Source: Actinomadura barringtoniae (GTDB taxonomy: Bacteria; Actinomycetota; Actinomycetes; Streptosporangiales; Streptosporangiaceae). From it: a stretch of 64,000 nucleotides of DNA. The DNA is taken from contig NZ_JAGEOJ010000001.1 in NCBI RefSeq assembly GCF_017573505.1, positions 372,001 to 436,000 of the forward strand, written 5' to 3'. Of this stretch, positions 1 through 7,984 are shown in pieces; within the stretch, counting starts at the first letter, position 1; each line of letters begins with the position of its first letter. A program made the translations under genes and the position numbers. Below the pieces are notes generated by a model, which saw nothing but the letters and a program-made list of their open reading frames with translations, ran no database searches and was not told the origin of the DNA.

Positions 1-368
1 GTGGGCTCGGACTTGAACATCGTTTCGGGCGTGTCGTACCCGCTGGTGTAGAGCACCATCGGACGCGCCGCGTCCTTGTGCTCCAGCATGATGCGCTGCT
101 CGAACCAGCGGCCCTTCGGGTTGCGGTGGTCGACCGGCTGCCGGTACTTCAGCCAGAACCAGCGGTAACCGGGCAGGGTCGAGGGCTTCTCCTCGACCGT
201 CATGCCCTTGATCGCCTTGAGCTGCGCGGCGATGTCGCCCGCCGGGCTCGCGGCCGTGGTCCGCGCGTTCCCCTGCGCACTCCCCGCCTGCGCGTACGCC
301 GCGGCTCCGGTCCCGGCCAGGCCGGTCGCGAGCAGCAGGGCCAGCGCGCCTCGTGAGACGTTCCGCAT
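1..368 (-). CDS. Secreted S37-family tripeptidyl aminopeptidase, N-terminal part (runs off the window)
   Basis: The reading frame begins at ATG 366-368, preceded by a good GAAGGGGG ribosome site, and continues past the window edge. The product starts with a Sec signal peptide (MRNVSRGALALLLATGLAG, then an AYA-type cleavage region). The mature start reads RWFWLKYRQPVDHRNPKGRWFEQR, discussed here by its core motif YRQPVDHRNP, which with the following FEQR and YTSGYDTPE is characteristic of peptidase family S37 of Streptomyces (prolyl tri/tetrapeptidyl aminopeptidases). These secreted serine peptidases remove N-terminal tri- or tetrapeptides from extracellular peptides. The catalytic serine region lies outside the window, so activity cannot be judged. 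Confidence 0.85.
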   Translation of the reverse strand, partial: MRNVSRGALALLLATGLAGTGAAAYAQAGSAQGNARTTAASPAGDIAAQLKAIKGMTVEEKPSTLPGYRWFWLKYRQPVDHRNPKGRWFEQRIMLEHKDAARPMVLYTSGYDTPETMFKSEP

Positions 369-622
369 GGCACCCCCTTCACGTGTTCACGTGGGATCTC
401 CACAATTCGCGTCGCGACCCTAGAGGGAGATGTGGGGCGAAAACGGATTCATGTTGCGCTTGTTATCCATCCGTGACGGCCCGGTTGTCAGCACCGCCGC
501 GCCGACACCCTCCCGTCATCGTCGGCGGCATTGTCGGGGTCCTCCGCCAGGCATAGCGTCGGAGCAGTCGGCCCACAGTGACCGTGCGGTTCCACACGGT
601 GATCTCAGTGAGGAGAGGCGCG

Positions 623-1234
623 ATGTTCATCCAGATCATGCAGGGCAAGGTCGGCGATCCCGGCGAGCTGAAGGCGGCCGCCGACCGCTGGGCGCACGAG
701 CTGGCGCCCGGATCGATCGGCTGGCTCGGCACCACCGCGGGCGTCACCGGCGACGGAACGTTCATCGCCCTCGTCCACTTCGAGTCGCCCGAGGCGGCTC
801 GGCAGAACAGTGACCGGCCCGAGCAGGCCCAGTGGTGGGCCGAGACCTCCAAGCTCTTCAGCGGCGAGGTCACGTTCCACGACTGCACCGAGACCGAGGT
901 CTGGGGCGGCGGCGGATCCGACGCGGCCGGCTTCGTCCAGGTCATCCAGGGCCGCGTCCGCGACTTCGCCGGCCTCGTCGACCACATGCGCCAGCAGGAC
1001 GAGAAGGCCATGCAGGCCGCCCGCCCCGACATCATCGGCGGCGTCAGCGCCGCGCACCCCGACGGCGGCATCAGCGACGTCCTCTACTTCACCACCGAGG
1101 CCGAGGCGCGCGAGAACGAGCGCAAGGAGCCGCCGGAGCAGATGAAGGCGATGATGGAGGAGATGATGAGGTTCTACGAGGGCGACGAATTCACCTACCT
1201 CGACCTCAAGACCCCCTGGCTCTACACGCGCTAG
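623..1234 (+). CDS. Two-repeat dimeric alpha/beta-barrel-like protein, function unknown
   Basis: This 203-residue soluble protein starts at ATG 623 behind GAGGAGAGG; an in-frame ATG at 578 lacks such a site. It holds two related halves. One begins MFIQIMQGKVGDPGELKAAA and the other FVQVIQGRVRDFAGLVDHM. Each opens with an F(I/V)Q(I/V)(M/I)QG(K/R)V strand, as in ABM/ferredoxin-like barrel proteins. The C-terminal part contains a methionine-rich stretch (QMKAMMEEMM). No cofactor motif is visible. The gene stands alone between the divergent peptidase gene and a repeat-filled gap. A stress or monooxygenase-like barrel is possible but not shown. Confidence 0.75.
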   Translation: MFIQIMQGKVGDPGELKAAADRWAHELAPGSIGWLGTTAGVTGDGTFIALVHFESPEAARQNSDRPEQAQWWAETSKLFSGEVTFHDCTETEVWGGGGSDAAGFVQVIQGRVRDFAGLVDHMRQQDEKAMQAARPDIIGGVSAAHPDGGISDVLYFTTEAEARENERKEPPEQMKAMMEEMMRFYEGDEFTYLDLKTPWLYTR

Positions 1235-1257
1235 CCCGTGCCGGCTCAAACCCTCGC

Positions 1258-1500
1258 TCACGCGCTGACCGCGTGCCTGCCAGCGCAGCGCCACCCGTCG
1301 ACTCACGCGCTGACCTGCGCTGGCTCACATGCCAGCTAGCCCAGGGCCAAGCGCTAGGTCAGCGGCTGACCACGCCCCGGTGTTCACGCGCGGTGTTCAC
1401 GCGCGGGGGGCGCGCTGTGTCACGCGCTGTGTCACGCGCTGTGTCACGCGCGGGGGGCACGCGGGGTCACGCGCGGGGTCACGCGCTCACCGCGTGCCGG
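1258..1500. repeat. CACGCG-centred short tandem repeats in a convergent gene gap
   Basis: The gap between two converging genes is filled by short repeats built on TCACGCGC. They include two GTGTTCACGCGCG units, three 12-bp CTGTGTCACGCG units and two GGGGTCACGCGC units around 1381-1490, plus scattered TCACGCGCTGACC copies. No gene is supported in 1235-1575. The repeats look like slippage-expanded intergenic DNA. Confidence 0.7.
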
Positions 1501-1575
1501 CCAGCATCGGGCCGTACGCAGGCTCACGCTCAAGACGCGCGCTGACCCGCACCGGCCCACGCGCCCGACGGCGTG

Positions 1576-1797
1576 CTAGACGGCGCCGCCAGTCAGCAGA
1601 TGGGCGAGCAGCCAGCCGAGCCCGATCAGCAGGGCCAGCCGGCGCAGCTGCCAGCCGAACGGCTTGCCGCGCACGGCGAACACGCCCCAGATGAGCTCGG
1701 ACAGGGTGTCACCGGGCTGCCGGTTGAAGACCGCCGGCAGCTCGATGGCGAAGAACATCAGAATCCAGAAGATCCAGGCAGCAAGAAAGGGGGACAT
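1576..1797 (-). CDS. Small hypothetical membrane protein (73 aa)
   Basis: The product reads MSPFLAAWIFWILMFFAIE and onward. It has one clear N-terminal membrane helix, a polar middle (RQPGDTLSELIW) and a second hydrophobic helix near the C terminus (ALLIGLGWLLAHLL). I chose ATG 1797 because GAGG lies six bases upstream; the neighbouring in-frame GTG at 1800 would be too close to it. I do not recognise the family. The two-helix hairpin with a short loop resembles holin-like or small inner-membrane proteins in general, which is not a functional call. Confidence 0.55.
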   Translation of the reverse strand: MSPFLAAWIFWILMFFAIELPAVFNRQPGDTLSELIWGVFAVRGKPFGWQLRRLALLIGLGWLLAHLLTGGAV

Positions 1798-1849
1798 CAC
1801 AAACCTCGGGGAGACGCTTTACTGATTACTCCCCGTGGTGAGAGATCGA

Positions 1850-3193
1850 CTACCCCGAGTGGGACGGCGGATACAATGCATGACCGTCGTCCCAGGGGGC
1901 GAGCCGCTCGAAGAGCCGTTCGTCATGCCAGCGCCCGGCCACGTGAATGTGCCGCCGCGCGACCCCGATCGGCTCGAACCCGTTCCGCCTCAGCACCGCC
2001 TGCGACGCCTCGTTGTCCACCCTGGTGAACGCCTCGACCCGGTGCAGCCCCAGCTCGCCGAACGCCAGGTCCAACGCCAGCCGCAGCGCCTCCGAGCCCA
2101 CACCCTTCCCGGCCTGCTCCTGCGCCACCCAGTAGCCCACGAAACAGCTCTGGAGCGGTCCACGCAGGATGTTGTTGAGCGTGATCCGGCCCGCGATCTC
2201 CCCGTCCACGAGGATCGCCCCGGCCCACATCTCTCCGCCGCCATGCGCCGCGACCAGCCCCAGCAGGTTGTCGCGCTGCCCCTCCACGGTGAAGTACGTC
2301 TCGTCCCGTTCCGGCTCCCAGGGCCGCAGGTACTCCCGGTTGGCCACGTAAAGCTCCGCCAGCGCCCCCGCGTCCTCAACCCGCACCGCCCGCAAAGCCA
2401 CCACACGAGCGCCAAGCGGCGCCACCGCGACCGCCTCGCCGGACACCGCGCTGCCCATGCCGGGCGCCGCACTGTCGATGCCGGACGCCGCACTGCCGGT
2501 CCCGGACGCCGCACTGCCGGTCCCGGACGCCGCACTGCCGGTGCCGGTGCCGGGCATCATGCTGCCGACGCCGAGTGCCGTGCCGGAAGCACCGAACGCT
2601 GCGCTGGAAATGCCGGGCGCCGTGCCAGCGACGCTGGCTGCAGCGCCGGAAATGCCGGACACCGCGCTGCCGGCGCCGTACACGACACTGCCGACGCCGG
2701 ACGCCGCACTGTCGGTGCCGGGCGTCATGCCGCCAACTCCCGACGCTGCGCCGGAAGTGCCAGACGTACCGGACACCACGCCAGCGGTGCTGAATGCCGT
2801 GCCGGAACGGCCGGACGCAGAACTGCCGGTGCCGGGCGCCGTGGTGGGGGTGCCGGACGCCGCAGTGGGAGTGGCGGGCGCCATACCAGCGATGCTCGAT
2901 GCCGTGCCGGGCGTGCCGGGCGCCGTGCCGGATGTGCCGGGCGCCATACCAGCAGGGCCGGTGCCGGGCGCGGTGCTGGCAGGGCCGGGCGGCGTGCCGG
3001 ATGTGCCGGGGATGCCGGGCGCCATACCAGCAGGGCCGGTGCCGGGCGCGGTGCTGGCAGGGCCGGGCGGCGTGCTGGGGGTGCCGGGGGCGGGGCGCTC
3101 GAGGACGGGGGCGTCCGTCGGGGCGGCGCGCAGGGCGGCGGGGGCGGGGTCCGGCAGGGTGGCGTCGGGGGCCAGGTCGGGGAAGGCGGTCAT
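1850..3193 (-). CDS. GNAT N-acetyltransferase (RimJ/RimL type) with a ~260-residue low-complexity N-terminal extension
   Basis: The C-terminal ~185 residues form a complete RimJ/RimL-like GNAT domain: LRAVRVEDAGALAELYVANR, then GRITLNNI, the acetyl-CoA loop QEQAGKGVGSEAL, and HRVEAFTRVDNEAS. The N-terminal ~260 residues are Ala/Gly/Pro/Ser/Thr-only, with tandem units such as GTGSAAS (three exact copies) and a duplicated 23-residue block. ATG 3193 overlaps the thioesterase stop as ATGA, so translation through the extension is plausible. A downstream start close to the GNAT domain cannot be excluded. Typical family members are 170-200 residues, so this 447-residue product is more than twice normal size. 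Substrate unknown. Confidence 0.75.
   Translation of the reverse strand: MTAFPDLAPDATLPDPAPAALRAAPTDAPVLERPAPGTPSTPPGPASTAPGTGPAGMAPGIPGTSGTPPGPASTAPGTGPAGMAPGTSGTAPGTPGTASSIAGMAPATPTAASGTPTTAPGTGSSASGRSGTAFSTAGVVSGTSGTSGAASGVGGMTPGTDSAASGVGSVVYGAGSAVSGISGAAASVAGTAPGISSAAFGASGTALGVGSMMPGTGTGSAASGTGSAASGTGSAASGIDSAAPGMGSAVSGEAVAVAPLGARVVALRAVRVEDAGALAELYVANREYLRPWEPERDETYFTVEGQRDNLLGLVAAHGGGEMWAGAILVDGEIAGRITLNNILRGPLQSCFVGYWVAQEQAGKGVGSEALRLALDLAFGELGLHRVEAFTRVDNEASQAVLRRNGFEPIGVARRHIHVAGRWHDERLFERLAPWDDGHALYPPSHSG
2463..3090 (-). repeat. In-frame minisatellite encoding the GNAT N-terminal extension
   Basis: Degenerate GC-rich units built on GCCGGGCGCCGTGCCGG and 21-bp units (three exact copies near 2490-2550) fill this stretch. 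All larger periods are multiples of three in the GNAT frame, and no stop codon has appeared. Confidence 0.7.
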
Positions 3194-3627
3194 GGCGAGG
3201 GTGGGAGGTAACGGCCGATGAACTCCCGTTCTTCGGGGGTCCAGCGGCGGAGGCGGTTGTTCTCCACGTCGAAGGCGACCAGCGTGGAGGTGGCGGTGGC
3301 GAAGATCTGGTCGTCGTCGCGTACCTCGTAGGCGAGGCGGAACGAGGCGGCGCGGGCCTCGGTGACCCAGGTCTCGACGCGGATCGGGTAGACGGTCGGC
3401 AGGATCGGGGCCTTGTAGTCGATCTCGTGGCGGGAGATCACCATGCCGCGGACGGGCTTCTCCCCCTTGCGCACCGGGTCGCCGTGGAACATCTCCAGGC
3501 GCGCGTCCTCGAGGTAGCCGAGGAACTTGACGTTGTTGACATGCCCCTGGGAGTCGATGTCCCCGAACCGGAGGTTGAACTCGTACACATGCCGAAAGTC
3601 GGCCGGGGGCGGATTCTTGTGCGGCAT
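3190..3627 (-). CDS. Acyl-CoA thioesterase, 4HBT hotdog-fold family (YbgC/FcbC-like)
   Basis: The 145-residue length fits a single hotdog-fold thioesterase. The N-terminal motif RFGDIDSQGHVNN is the catalytic-loop signature of the 4-hydroxybenzoyl-CoA thioesterase family, with its conserved Asp and following GHVNN. It is followed by the long hotdog helix (FLGYLEDARLEMF) and ISRHEIDYKAP. Such cytoplasmic enzymes hydrolyse acyl-CoA or acyl-ACP thioesters; the substrate cannot be read from sequence. ATG 3627 follows an AGGCGAGG site. The gene overlaps the downstream GNAT by ATGA, so the two are probably co-translated. Confidence 0.88.
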   Translation of the reverse strand: MPHKNPPPADFRHVYEFNLRFGDIDSQGHVNNVKFLGYLEDARLEMFHGDPVRKGEKPVRGMVISRHEIDYKAPILPTVYPIRVETWVTEARAASFRLAYEVRDDDQIFATATSTLVAFDVENNRLRRWTPEEREFIGRYLPPSP

Positions 3628-3800
3628 GTCCTCGCCTGGGGGGTCGGTGACGGTGCTCGGCCGATGCTACCCGGCCTCCGAGACCTCCTCGCCAGGAGGC
3701 ACCTGCGATGTAACACCCCTTTAACGTGGGGTCATTCCGCTCGGGCGCGACCGGGGGCACCGGGGTCACGGGCCCCCGGGCACTCCGTTCTGGCGGCCCT

Positions 3801-4520
3801 CTAGGGGCGGTCGATCATGCTCGCGGCCGGGTCGGCGGTCGCGGCCTTCACCAGACCGATGAACTCCTCCAGGCACGACATGCACTGGGCCGCGTGGCGG
3901 CTGAGGAGCTGGATCTCCTCCTCCCGCAGCACGTCGTTCTGCGGTTGGAAGTCGCGAACGTAGGTGCAGCCGTCGCTGAGCTCGGCGCCGGGGGCGGGCA
4001 GGGCCGTACGGCCGCCGGGGCCGAGGGGGCGCTGACGTCGCCGCGCCACCGCGGCCAGCATCTCGTCGATCTTGTCCGCCGCCTCCGGGTAGCCGGCTCC
4101 ATAGGCCTCCGCGTACGCCGTGGCCGCCTCGGTGACCAGGCGGTACTCCTCGCGTTCGGCGGCCGGGGCGTCCTGTGCAGTTCGCCTGGCGCTCCGTTCG
4201 GCCAGCAGGTCCAGCACCTCGCCGAGCCGCAGCGCCGCATCCGCGTGATCATGCTTGGCCGCCACGCCGTACCAGCGGGCCGCCTCGCCGAGGTTGCCGT
4301 CACGGTCGTTGCGGCGGCCGAGCTCGTACGCGGCCTGTTCCAGCTCCAGCGAGTCGAAGAAGGCCGCCTGCCTGGCCCTGGCGAGATCATCCCGCTGCCG
4401 GCGCCGGTGTTCGGCCTCGATGTCGCTGAGCCGCACCGCGTAGTCGGCCTCCGGCATCGACGCGATCGCCTCCGCCGCGACGGCCAGCAGGCCGTCCAGG
4501 CTCACGGTGTCCAGGTCCAC
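3801..4520 (-). CDS. SEL1/TPR-like protein with a C-terminal HX3CX2C motif; candidate anti-sigma partner
   Basis: The gene starts at GTG 4520, one base after the sigma factor stop, with GAAGGG six to eight bases upstream. The 239-residue product is soluble and mostly helical. Residues ~60-130 look like SEL1/TPR helical pairs (AAYELGRRNDRDGNLGEAA, RWYGVAAKHDHADAALRLGE). Near the C terminus (about residues 209-216) is HAAQCMSC, an exact HX3CX2C pattern as used by zinc-binding anti-sigma (ZAS) proteins. In classical ZAS proteins that motif is N-terminal and followed by a membrane helix; here it is C-terminal and no membrane helix is present. Direct coupling to the sigma gene supports, but does not prove, a regulatory role. 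Confidence 0.65.
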   Translation of the reverse strand: MDLDTVSLDGLLAVAAEAIASMPEADYAVRLSDIEAEHRRRQRDDLARARQAAFFDSLELEQAAYELGRRNDRDGNLGEAARWYGVAAKHDHADAALRLGEVLDLLAERSARRTAQDAPAAEREEYRLVTEAATAYAEAYGAGYPEAADKIDEMLAAVARRRQRPLGPGGRTALPAPGAELSDGCTYVRDFQPQNDVLREEEIQLLSRHAAQCMSCLEEFIGLVKAATADPAASMIDRP

Positions 4521-4521
4521 G

Positions 4522-5769
4522 TCAGACCCTTCCGATCTTGATGACGGGCGGGGGTCCGGGGGCACGCAACAGCTCCTCCAGTCGTTTGCGGGCGCGGTGA
4601 ACGTGGGTCTTGGCGCTGCCCTCGCTGAACCCGAGGATCTCGCCGACCTCGGCGTGCGGGAAACCCAGGAGATCGTGGAGCGCCAGGGCCTCGCGCTGCC
4701 GCCTGGGCAGGGAACGGATCGCGTTCATCAGGTCGAGGCGGTCGTCGGTTCCGCCGTGGCCACTCACGTTCGGGTCTTCCGCGGAGGCGAGGGACGCGGG
4801 CCCGCCGTCCCCGCGGGTGAGCATGTCATCGAGCGACGTGCACTGTTCACGCGCCTTGGCCAGCCAGCGCCGCAGCATCTTCGTGGCGACCATGAACAGC
4901 CAGGCGCCCGGCTTGTCATAGGTCAGCAGGTCGTCCCAGTGCCGGCGGGCCGCCAGCATCGCCTCCTGCGCGACGTCCTCGACCCACCTACCGTCGGAGG
5001 TCTGCGAACGCAGGTAGCCGGTAAGGCGCGGCATCCAGTACCCATAGAACGCGGGGAACGACGACAGAGTCTCCTGACGAAGACCGCCATCCAGATCGTC
5101 CCGGCGCACACGACCCGAATCGTCCCGGCGCGCACCCCCCTGGTCGTCTCGGCGCGCGGCGCCTAGATCGTCCCGACCTACGCCCGGGCCGCCTTGGCGA
5201 GCGACACCCAGATCGGCCGAGCTCGCACCATCCAGACCGCCCTGGCTCGCGCCACCCAGGCCGCCCTGGCTCGCGCCAGTTAGCTCGTCCCGGGGTGCGG
5301 TGCCCTGATCGGCCGGACTCTCGGTACCCAGATCATCTCGGGGCGCGCCACCCAGATCAGCCGGGCGCGCGGCGCCCGGCTCGTCCCAGCGCGCCGGGCC
5401 CAGATCGTCCCGGCCTACGCCGCCCAGGCTGCCTCGGCGAGCGGCACCCAGACCGTCCGGACGCACGCCACCCAGATCGTCCTGGCTCGCACCGCTCAGA
5501 TCGCCCTGGCTCGCGGTGCCCAGATCGTCCCGGAGCGCGGCGCCCTGATCGTCCTGGGGCGCGGCGCCCAAGTCGTCCGGGCCAGCGCCACTCAGGTCGT
5601 CCGAGCTCGCGGTGCCCAGATCATCTCGGGGCGCACCCCCCAGAACGCCCTGGCTCGCGGCACCCAGGTCGTCTGAGCTCGCGGCGTCCGGGTCGTCTTG
5701 GGGCACGGCGCTCAGGGCGTCGTGGTCGGGGGCGTCCGGGGGCTCCTGGGGAGCCGGCCGGTCGTTCAC
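4522..5769 (-). CDS. ECF-type RNA polymerase sigma factor with ~26 tandem octapeptide repeats at the N terminus
   Basis: The last ~185 residues are an ECF sigma core. Region 2 includes YLRSQTSDGRWVEDVAQEAM and DKPGAWLFMVATKMLRRW; region 4 includes LPRRQREALALHDLLGF and the HTH AEVGEILGFSEGSAKTHVHR. Residues ~23-229 are 26 near-perfect octapeptides of consensus (S/P/R)xDDLGAA, a strongly acidic extension that ordinary ECF factors lack. The GTG start at 5769 follows GGGAG and overlaps the stop of a small membrane ORF as GTGA. The coding repeats have a 24-bp period. I found no start codon with a convincing ribosome site just before the core, but a shorter internal product is possible. Confidence 0.88.
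   Translation of the reverse strand: MNDRPAPQEPPDAPDHDALSAVPQDDPDAASSDDLGAASQGVLGGAPRDDLGTASSDDLSGAGPDDLGAAPQDDQGAALRDDLGTASQGDLSGASQDDLGGVRPDGLGAARRGSLGGVGRDDLGPARWDEPGAARPADLGGAPRDDLGTESPADQGTAPRDELTGASQGGLGGASQGGLDGASSADLGVARQGGPGVGRDDLGAARRDDQGGARRDDSGRVRRDDLDGGLRQETLSSFPAFYGYWMPRLTGYLRSQTSDGRWVEDVAQEAMLAARRHWDDLLTYDKPGAWLFMVATKMLRRWLAKAREQCTSLDDMLTRGDGGPASLASAEDPNVSGHGGTDDRLDLMNAIRSLPRRQREALALHDLLGFPHAEVGEILGFSEGSAKTHVHRARKRLEELLRAPGPPPVIKIGRV
5083..5703 (-). repeat. 24-bp coding minisatellite in the sigma factor gene
   Basis: About 26 copies of a 24-bp unit, one copy shortened by a codon, encode the DDLGAA octapeptides. The unit on the plus strand resembles CCCAGATCGTCCCGGAGCGC followed by GGCG. 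Variation between copies is mostly outside the GAT/GAC-GAC-CTG-GG core. Confidence 0.85.
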
Positions 5770-5873
5770 CGCGGTCTCCCATCCACGCGGACGGCCAGGG
5801 TCACCCGTACCGAGAGCCAGCGGGGCAGCGTCAGCAGAAAGGCCAGGCCGAGCCAGGCCAGCGATTCGATCAC
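5766..5873 (-). CDS. 35-residue single-helix membrane leader ORF coupled to the sigma factor gene
   Basis: A GTG at 5873 sits behind GAGGAG with five-base spacing and opens a 35-codon frame: MIESLAWLGLAFLLTLPRWL, then SVRVTLAVRVDGRPR. It has one hydrophobic helix followed by a basic tail. Its TGA overlaps the sigma GTG (GTGA), the usual arrangement for translational coupling in this window. Such a short frame could be a true micro-protein that tethers or senses for the sigma system, or a leader that only controls sigma translation. No homologue is recognised. Confidence 0.55.
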   Translation of the reverse strand: MIESLAWLGLAFLLTLPRWLSVRVTLAVRVDGRPR

Positions 5874-6186
5874 GGAGTCTCCTCTGTCACGGGAAGGCCG
5901 CGCGGTCTCTGCGACGGCCTCATGCCATTAACTGCCATCAGAGACCCCAAACGTTGACATCTCTCTCAAATTGGTTTTCTACCTGGGTCAATATCGCTCC
6001 GTGATCGCCGTATCGAGCGCGAACGGCCTGGTAGATGATCAGACTGAACGGACACCGGGCTCACAATCGCCCGGACGCACCGTGATGCGCCTTGATCTCC
6101 CGCTACGGTTTATTCGCGCCGAAGAACGGCTGCGCGGCCAGAATGGCGGCAACCCCCATGAAACAAATTCGAATTTCGCGCAGAAA
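5874..6186. other. Non-coding gap upstream of the sigma operon
   Basis: About 310 bases without a supportable gene. The stretch around 5940-6000 is unusually AT-rich for this window and should contain the sigma operon promoter. A TTGACA at about 5954 lies on the plus strand, where no gene follows, so I assign it no role. Confidence 0.4.
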
Positions 6187-6230
6187 AGCCTGAAGCGCCG
6201 GTCCCCGACCGGGGTCCGGCGCTTCAGGCT
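6187..6230 (-). terminator. Intrinsic terminator of ettA
   Basis: A perfect 15-bp stem (AGCCTGAAGCGCCGG paired with its complement at 6216-6230) encloses a second CCCCG/CGGGG pairing. In the minus direction it is followed at once by TTTTC. It lies 9 bases past the ettA stop. Confidence 0.85.
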
Positions 6231-6238
6231 GTGCTCGG

Positions 6239-7903
6239 TCAGTCGCGCTTGAGCCTGCGGTGGGTGACCCGGTGCGGGCGAGCCGCGTCGGCGCCCAGGC
6301 GCTCGATCTTGTTCTTCTCGTAGTCGGCGAAGTTGCCCTCGAACCAGAACCAGTTCGAGCCCTCTTCCCACGCCAGGATGTGCGTAGCGATGCGGTCCAG
6401 GAACCACCGGTCGTGCGAGGTGATCACGGCACAGCCGGGGAACTCCAGCAGGGCGTTCTCCAGGCTGGACAGCGTCTCGGTGTCCAGGTCGTTCGTCGGC
6501 TCGTCCAGCAGCAGCACGTTGCCGCCCTGCTTCAGCGTCATCGCCAGGTTGAGGCGGTTGCGCTCGCCGCCCGACAGCACGCCCGAAGGCTTCTGCTGGT
6601 CGGGACCCTTGAAGCCGAACGCGGCGATGTAGGCCCGGGACGGCATCTCGACCTGGCCGACCTTGATGTGGTCGAGCCCGTCGGAGACGACCTCCCACAC
6701 GTTCTTCTTCGGGTCGATGCCGCCGCGGCTCTGGTCCACGTACGAGATCTGCACCGTGTCGCCGACCCGCAGCGTCCCCGAGTCCGGCTGCTCCTCGCCG
6801 ACGATCATCCGGAACAGGGTCGTCTTACCGACGCCGTTCGGGCCGATGACACCGACGATGCCGTTCGGCGGGAGGTTGAACGAGAGGTTCTCCATGAGCA
6901 GGCGGTCGCCGAAGCCCTTGCTCAGCTTGTCCGCCACGATCACGGTGTTGCCCAGGCGCGGGCCCGGCGGGATCTGGATCTCCTCGAAGTCCAGCTTCCG
7001 CGTCTTGGCGGCCTCGGCGGCCATCTCCTCGTACCGCTCAAGACGGGCCTTGCTCTTGGTCTGGCGCGCCTTCGGGTTGGACCGGACCCAGTCCAGTTCG
7101 TCCTGAAGACGCTTCTTTCGTTTTGCGTCCTTGTTGCCCTCTACCTTGAGCCGGTCGGCCTTCTTCTCCAGGTAGGTGGAGTAGTTGCCCTCGTACGGGA
7201 AGCAACGGCCCCGGTCGAGCTCCAGGATCCAGGTGGCCACGTTGTCGAGGAAGTACCGGTCGTGGGTGACGGCCAGGACGGTGCCCTCGTACTTGGCGAG
7301 GAACTGCTCCAGCCACTGCACGCTCTCGGCGTCCAGGTGGTTGGTGGGCTCGTCCAGCAGCAGCAGGTCGGGCGCCTCGAGCAGAAGCTTGCACAGCGCG
7401 ACGCGGCGCCGCTCACCACCCGACAGCTTGGTGACGTCCGCGTCCGGCGGCGGGCACCGCAGGGCGTCCATCGCCTGCTCGAGCTGGGAGTCCAGGTCCC
7501 ACGCGTTGCGGTGGTCAAGCTGCTCCTGCAGCTTGCCCATCTCCTCCATCAGCTCGTCGGAGTAGTCCGTCGCCATCTTCTCGGCGATCTCGTTGAACCG
7601 GTCGAGCATCGCCTTGGTCTCGGCGACGCCCTCCTCGACGTTCCCAAGAACGGTCTTCTCCTCGTTCAGCGGGGGCTCCTGCTGGAGCATCCCCACCGTG
7701 AAGCCCGGCATGAGCCGCGCATCGCCGTTCGACGGCTGCTCCAGACCGGCCATCATCCGCAGCAGCGTCGACTTGCCGGTCCCGTTCGGCCCCAGGACAC
7801 CGATCTTGGCTCCGGGCAGAAAGTGCAGGGTGACGTCGTCAAGGACGACCTTGTCGCCATGTGCCTTGCGCACACGCTGCATCGTGTAGATGTACTCGGC
7901 CAT
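6239..7903 (-). CDS. ettA: EttA, ABC-F energy-dependent translational throttle protein
   Basis: The protein is 554 residues, matching E. coli EttA (555). It has two ABC domains and no membrane segments. Walker A motifs are GPNGTGKST (about residue 40) and GPNGVGKTT (about 355). The signatures are LSGGERRRVAL and LSGGERNRLNL, each followed by LLLDEPTN. The arm/linker region KKRLQDELDWVRSNPKARQTKS lies between the domains, as in EttA. EttA binds the ribosomal E site and gates entry into the elongation cycle according to the ADP/ATP ratio. A TAGGCT -10 hexamer seven bases before the ATG and the lack of a ribosome site suggest a leaderless mRNA. A strong terminator follows, so it is probably monocistronic. 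Confidence 0.95.
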   Translation of the reverse strand: MAEYIYTMQRVRKAHGDKVVLDDVTLHFLPGAKIGVLGPNGTGKSTLLRMMAGLEQPSNGDARLMPGFTVGMLQQEPPLNEEKTVLGNVEEGVAETKAMLDRFNEIAEKMATDYSDELMEEMGKLQEQLDHRNAWDLDSQLEQAMDALRCPPPDADVTKLSGGERRRVALCKLLLEAPDLLLLDEPTNHLDAESVQWLEQFLAKYEGTVLAVTHDRYFLDNVATWILELDRGRCFPYEGNYSTYLEKKADRLKVEGNKDAKRKKRLQDELDWVRSNPKARQTKSKARLERYEEMAAEAAKTRKLDFEEIQIPPGPRLGNTVIVADKLSKGFGDRLLMENLSFNLPPNGIVGVIGPNGVGKTTLFRMIVGEEQPDSGTLRVGDTVQISYVDQSRGGIDPKKNVWEVVSDGLDHIKVGQVEMPSRAYIAAFGFKGPDQQKPSGVLSGGERNRLNLAMTLKQGGNVLLLDEPTNDLDTETLSSLENALLEFPGCAVITSHDRWFLDRIATHILAWEEGSNWFWFEGNFADYEKNKIERLGADAARPHRVTHRRLKRD

Positions 7904-7910
7904 ATGAACC

Positions 7911-7916
7911 AGCCTA
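7911..7916 (-). promoter_or_regulatory. Probable -10 box giving a leaderless ettA transcript
   Basis: TAGGCT on the minus strand ends seven bases before the ettA ATG, so transcription should start at or next to the start codon. No Shine-Dalgarno sequence is present. Confidence 0.5.
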
Positions 7917-7984
7917 GGGCCTCCGGGACACCATTCGTTGCAGCGTTCTCGCCCTCGTCACCGCAGGAGGACCTCGTTCCGCCG

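Noticed and set aside
5954..5983. TTGACA plus TTCTAC promoter on the plus strand
   Set aside because: No plus-strand gene lies downstream; the -10 match is poor.
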